From an uncultured Lentisphaeria bacterium (GTDB taxonomy: Bacteria; Verrucomicrobiota; Lentisphaeria; JABSQK01; CAJWLW01): a DNA stretch of 11,778 bases. A program made the translations under genes and the position numbers. The notes below the pieces were generated by a model, which was given only the letters and a program-made list of their open reading frames with translations, was not told the DNA's origin and ran no database searches. The stretch is taken from the NCBI GenBank assembly GCA_913042885.1, contig CAJWLW010000130.1, forward strand, positions 1 through 11,778, given 5' to 3'. Position 1 is the first letter of the stretch. Every line of letters begins with the position of its first letter. This document shows, piece by piece, positions 8,742 through 11,778 of the stretch.

Positions 8742-9923
8742 TTATTTCTGCAACTGCTTGGGCGCCGGCACGAAATAACCGTTCTTGACAATCGCCACGT
8801 GGGCGCCCTTCGAATAGCAGTCGCCTTCGCTATCGAAATAGGTGTTGCCGGTCACACCCTGGTACCCTTTGTCCGCCGTCGTGCAACCGGCGAACCAGCT
8901 CTTGAGTTTTTTGCGGTCGGTGCCGACTTCATCGACGGCAGCCAGCGCCATCCCAACAGCGTCGTAGGTGAGCGCCGCCCAGGTGTCCGGAGCAGTTTCG
9001 TACTTCTTCTCAAACTTCTCGAGAAACGTCTTGGCCGCCTCCGAATCATTGCCGGTGTTGAACAGGAATGGCGTTGATACGTACATGCCCTCCGCCGCCG
9101 GGCCGGCGAGCTTGATCAGTTCCGGACTCATCACGCCGTCGCCGCCGAGGAGCACCACTTTCAGGCCGAGGTCCGTCACCGTAGTCTTGGCGATCAACGC
9201 CGCTTCATTGTGCAGGCCGGATACGAAGATGCCATCGATACCGGCACCCTTGACTCGCGAAACCAGCGGCTTGAAATCCTGCGTGCGCTCGCGCATGTAC
9301 GCGATCGGCTTGACGATCGACAGCCCGATCTCCTCGGCCCTTTTCTTGAAGGACTGCATCAGCCCCTTGCCGTAATCATCGTCGTCGTAAAAGATCGCAA
9401 CCTTCTGCAGCCCGAGAACGCTCTGCGCATACTCAGCCAGGAACGTGCCCTGATAATCGTCGCGATAAAGATTGCGAAACGTCCACGGACTGCCGGCACA
9501 GACGCTGACGTTGGTCGAACCCGGCGAGAACTGTATGACACCCTTCCGGTTGTACTCGCTCTTGGCGGTGTTCGAGCAGGCCGAGTTGAAATGACCGATC
9601 ACCAGGCAGATGCTTTGATCCGCCGCCACCTTGCGGGCGACACTGGCAGCCTCGGAAGGGGCACCTTTGTCGTCTTCGATCGACAGCACGACCTTGCGAC
9701 CGTCAATACCGCCGGCCTCATTTACTTCGTCGGCCTTGAGCCGGGCGCCCATCTTGATCATCTCGCCAAATGCTGCACCGCTGCCAGTCATCGGCCCGCA
9801 CACAGCAAACTTGATATCACCAGCGTCGCCGCCGGTGTCACCACCCGTCTTACCGCAACTGACAGTGAAAGCGAGAGCGAACGCAATAATAGCGCAGGAA
9901 AGGATGGATATGAGGCGTTTCAT
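8742..9923 (-). CDS. livK: Branched-chain amino acid type ABC transporter substrate-binding lipoprotein
   Basis: A 393-residue periplasmic-binding-fold protein (Peripla_BP_6 type). The first 22 residues form a lipoprotein signal (MKR, hydrophobic core, then TVSC) with Cys23 as the likely lipidation site. The lipobox is slightly off consensus because Thr is at -3. A Gly/Asp linker (GKTGGDTGGDAGD) follows. The mature domain starts with IKFAVCGPMTGSGAAFGEM, continues with VNEAGGIDGRKV (67-78), GHFNSACSNTA (110-120), SPGSTN (133-138) and YDDDDYGKG (179-187), all typical of LivJ/LivK proteins. The expected role is capturing branched-chain or related amino acids and delivering them to LivHM; the exact ligand cannot be read from the sequence. 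GGGGAA about 7 nt before the ATG serves as ribosome binding site. It is the first gene of the operon and its promoter should lie in 9924-10140. Confidence 0.93.
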   Translation of the reverse strand: MKRLISILSCAIIAFALAFTVSCGKTGGDTGGDAGDIKFAVCGPMTGSGAAFGEMIKMGARLKADEVNEAGGIDGRKVVLSIEDDKGAPSEAASVARKVAADQSICLVIGHFNSACSNTAKSEYNRKGVIQFSPGSTNVSVCAGSPWTFRNLYRDDYQGTFLAEYAQSVLGLQKVAIFYDDDDYGKGLMQSFKKRAEEIGLSIVKPIAYMRERTQDFKPLVSRVKGAGIDGIFVSGLHNEAALIAKTTVTDLGLKVVLLGGDGVMSPELIKLAGPAAEGMYVSTPFLFNTGNDSEAAKTFLEKFEKKYETAPDTWAALTYDAVGMALAAVDEVGTDRKKLKSWFAGCTTADKGYQGVTGNTYFDSEGDCYSKGAHVAIVKNGYFVPAPKQLQK

Positions 9924-10019
9924 TGGCAGGTTCCCCGGGTTGATCTGGGTGTTGTGTGACTATGGAAATCCCTTTGCTGAAAGCTTCGCAAACGTAGCCG
10001 GGACACCGATAATTTCAAG

Positions 10020-10037
10020 CCCGCGACGAAGCGCGGG
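10020..10037. other. Perfect GC-rich hairpin in the divergent intergenic region
   Basis: CCCGCG (10020-10025) and CGCGGG (10032-10037) are exact inverted repeats around the 6-nt loop ACGAAG. Neither flank has a T-run, so it is unlikely to be an intrinsic terminator. It would lie in the leader of the liv transcript if that promoter is further upstream, or it could be a dyad binding site. Confidence 0.45.
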
Positions 10038-10155
10038 ATGCCATCGCCGTCAGCTGATATCGGTATTGCCAGTCGATACGCTCGAGATTGCTGATCAGGT
10101 CAACGAAAGCCTGACCCCAACCTTGGCTGTGTAGCCGATGAAGAGGACTGCAAAG

Positions 10156-10184
10156 TGGGCACGGCACAACTATTGGTCTATAGT
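10156..10184 (+). promoter_or_regulatory. Possible sigma70-like promoter for the propeller-protein gene
   Basis: TGGGCA (10156-10161, four of six matches to the -35 consensus) and TATAGT (10179-10184, five of six matches to the -10 consensus) are separated by 17 nt. Transcription would start near 10191, giving a leader of about 110 nt. This is a motif match only. Confidence 0.3.
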
Positions 10185-10284
10185 CTGGAGCGGCTCAAAA
10201 AGATCCTGCATCTTGCCGGTAGCACCTCACAGTTATTTCTGCGCCGACCCTCAGTCCACTTCTCTTTATCCATTCCAACCCGAC

Positions 10285-10288
10285 GGAG
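10285..10288 (+). promoter_or_regulatory. Weak ribosome binding site of the propeller-protein gene
   Basis: GGAG stands 11 nt before the ATG at 10300, which is rather far, and a run of seven C follows it. No other purine-rich box lies closer. The clean signal peptide after this ATG supports the start more than the site does. Confidence 0.35.
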
Positions 10289-10299
10289 CCCCCCCAAAG

Positions 10300-11778
10300 A
10301 TGTTCCTTAAATCAGCTGCCCTCACCGGCCTGTCCCTGCTGCTATTCGTTACATGCCTTCCCACAATAGGTGCCGACGTCACATTCGAGGACGTCACGGA
10401 AGCCGCTGGCCTGGCTGAGCTCGGCGGTGACATGGCCGCCTGGGCAGACTACGACAACGACGGCGACCCCGATGTCATCGCCAACCATCTCTTCCGGAAC
10501 AACGGCGACGGCACATTCACCAAGGCCGACGAAGCAGGTATCTCCGGCAGCGGCTGTTGGGGCGATTTCGACAACGATGGTGATCTCGATTTTTATGATC
10601 GCATCGGCGACGGGACGCTCTCTCGAAACCTCGGCAACGGTATGTTCGAGAGCGTCGCGATTCCAGCCAATCCGGGCGGTCATGCCCGTTGCGCGGCCTG
10701 GGCCGACGTCGACGGTGACGGCTTCATCGACCTGTTCGTCCCGAATCATGAGACTTGGCTCAACGACAAGAATCACTGGCGCGCCTACCCAGACTACCTG
10801 TACCGCAACAACGGCGACGACACCTTCTCCATCGTGTGGGCATCGCCCCACAAAAAGCAATACTGCGGACGCGGCGTGAACTTCGCCGACTTCGATTACG
10901 ACGGTGATCAAGACGCCTACATATCGAACTATCGGCTGATGCCGAATGTGTTCTGGATCAACGACGGCAACGGCAACTTCACCGACGAAGCGGAAGCCCG
11001 TGGTGTAGTCGGCGATGCAGACGGACCAGATATCCCGGCCGTACCCGGTTCGCCACCGTTCAAATGCCACGGGCACACCATCGGTTCCTGCTGGGGCGAC
11101 GTGAACAACGACGGATACTTCGATCTGGTCGTCATCAATTTCGCGCACGGCGCCGGCTACCAGGATCGCTGCAAAGTGCTGCTCAACTCCGGACCGCCAA
11201 ACTACACCTTTGCGCCGGGCCCGACCGGTGCCGAAGCCGGTATCGATTACCAGGAATCCTACGCCAAGGGCACGCTCGGCGACTACGACAACGACGGCGA
11301 TCTCGATCTGTTTATTTCCACGGTGTACGGCCACAACCACTGCGAACTCTACGAAAACGACGGCACCGGCAGTTTCAAACCGGTGGGCGAAGGCACGGGT
11401 GTGCAGTTACGCAACACGTATCAAGCTGCCTGGGCGGACTACGACAACGACGGCAATTTGGATCTGACGACCGGCGAGCACCTCTTTCGCAATAGCGGCA
11501 GCGGCAACAACTGGGTCAAAGTAAAAGTTGTCGGCGATGCCGGTACCAATCGCGCCGGTATCGGCACACGCGTGCAGGTGACAGCCGGAGACAAGGCGCA
11601 AATCCGCCAGGTGTGCGGCGGCAATTCCGGCAACCAGAATCCACTGGTGCTGCATTACGGACTGGGCGCGTTCGATGGCCCCGTTACAGTCACGGCATTT
11701 TTCCCGTCCGGACGCCAGGGAAACTGGGAGACGACACCCGGGACGACGCTGGTCATCAAGGAATCCGAAGCCAACGAC
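10300..11778 (+). CDS. Secreted FG-GAP/VCBS-repeat protein with ASPIC/UnbV domain (CRTAC1-like), 3' end outside window
   Basis: The frame is open from the ATG to the right edge (493 codons, no stop), so the C-terminus is missing. Residues 1-25 are a signal peptide (MFLK, hydrophobic core, IGA before Asp26). The body holds seven calcium-loop motifs of the form DxDxDGxxD at residues 50-58, 89-97, 136-144, 197-205, 267-275, 328-336 and 380-388. Their spacing of 39-70 residues suits a seven-bladed beta-propeller of the FG-GAP/VCBS kind. Each is flanked by short repeats such as LFRNNGDGTF or LYENDGTGSF. From about 404 to 490 comes an ASPIC/UnbV domain (NRAGIGTRVQVTAGD, HYGLG, FFPSGRQGNW). Such proteins are exported, bind calcium and are thought to act in adhesion or surface interaction; no enzymatic function is established for this arrangement. 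Cysteines at 87, 131, 189, 256 and 264 could form disulfides. It is divergent from livK and has no evident functional link to it. Confidence 0.9.
   Translation, partial: MFLKSAALTGLSLLLFVTCLPTIGADVTFEDVTEAAGLAELGGDMAAWADYDNDGDPDVIANHLFRNNGDGTFTKADEAGISGSGCWGDFDNDGDLDFYDRIGDGTLSRNLGNGMFESVAIPANPGGHARCAAWADVDGDGFIDLFVPNHETWLNDKNHWRAYPDYLYRNNGDDTFSIVWASPHKKQYCGRGVNFADFDYDGDQDAYISNYRLMPNVFWINDGNGNFTDEAEARGVVGDADGPDIPAVPGSPPFKCHGHTIGSCWGDVNNDGYFDLVVINFAHGAGYQDRCKVLLNSGPPNYTFAPGPTGAEAGIDYQESYAKGTLGDYDNDGDLDLFISTVYGHNHCELYENDGTGSFKPVGEGTGVQLRNTYQAAWADYDNDGNLDLTTGEHLFRNSGSGNNWVKVKVVGDAGTNRAGIGTRVQVTAGDKAQIRQVCGGNSGNQNPLVLHYGLGAFDGPVTVTAFFPSGRQGNWETTPGTTLVIKESEAND

Larger units (their letters stand above)
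9924..10299. other. Divergent intergenic region between livK and the propeller-protein gene
   Basis: This 376-nt stretch separates two divergently transcribed genes and must hold both promoters. I see no credible gene in it. It contains a perfect 6-bp GC hairpin (10020-10037), a small hairpin TTGGCT-GTGT-AGCCGA (10123-10138, with one G-T pair) and one weak sigma70-like promoter facing the + strand gene. On the - strand a TTGACC box is present at 10098-10103, but no convincing -10 stands 16-18 nt from it. Confidence 0.6.

Noticed and set aside
7533..9923. Assignment of the importer as a urea transporter (Urt)
   Set aside because: The longer permease suggested UrtB, but the binding protein, LivF (PEGR, LVEQNA) and LivG endings fit the Liv type, and no urease genes are nearby.
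9210..9959. Plus-strand open frame opposite the substrate-binding protein gene
   Set aside because: It is antisense to a complete lipoprotein gene with family motifs; it has no ribosome binding site or recognisable domain.
10342..11340. Minus-strand open frame of 332 codons opposite the propeller gene
   Set aside because: The Val/Ile/Ala-rich translation is the complement of repeated GAC-AAC-GAC-GGC codons of the calcium loops, so it is a compositional shadow.
10480..11460. DNA repeats around the GACAACGACGGC motif as a repeat array
   Set aside because: They are codons of protein calcium loops, unequally spaced and in frame with a secreted propeller protein; they are not a CRISPR or tandem DNA array.

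Overview
The window is GC-rich bacterial DNA, densely packed with genes. It holds parts of three transcription units and shows no mobile element, CRISPR array, tRNA or rRNA. The lipoprotein-type binding protein, HflK/HflC-like proteins and a secreted FG-GAP/ASPIC-UnbV propeller protein point to an environmental bacterium with a diderm-type envelope. Planctomycetota would fit, but the sequence alone does not settle the phylum.

Region 1 (1-4697, + strand) is a tight four-gene cluster whose upstream part lies outside the window. It holds the C-terminal end of an HflC-like SPFH protein, a complete HflK-like SPFH protein with one membrane anchor, a P1B-type heavy-metal ATPase, and a CcmA/NatA-type ABC ATPase with a long acidic, proline-rich tail. 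Gaps are 3 and 23 nt and the last junction overlaps by 8 nt, so co-transcription is likely. My reading is a membrane-microdomain scaffold encoded together with a metal exporter and an ABC motor whose permease is not in view. This is the most unusual part of the window.

Region 2 (4849-9923, - strand) is a complete branched-chain amino acid type (HAAT family) ABC importer in the order livK-livH-livM-livG-livF. It comprises a lipoprotein binding protein, two permeases and two ATPases. Three junctions overlap (8, 4 and 4 nt) and livK-livH are 24 nt apart, so it reads as one operon. LivH carries an extra stretch of about 70 residues with two probable membrane segments at a point where ordinary LivH proteins are continuous. 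The operon converges with region 1 across a 151-nt gap without a clear terminator.

Region 3 (9924-11778, + strand) starts with a 376-nt divergent intergenic region holding a perfect 6-bp GC hairpin and one weak sigma70-like promoter. It is followed by a secreted protein open to the window's right edge. That protein has a signal peptide, seven DxDxDG-type calcium-site motifs (probably a seven-bladed propeller) and an ASPIC/UnbV domain.
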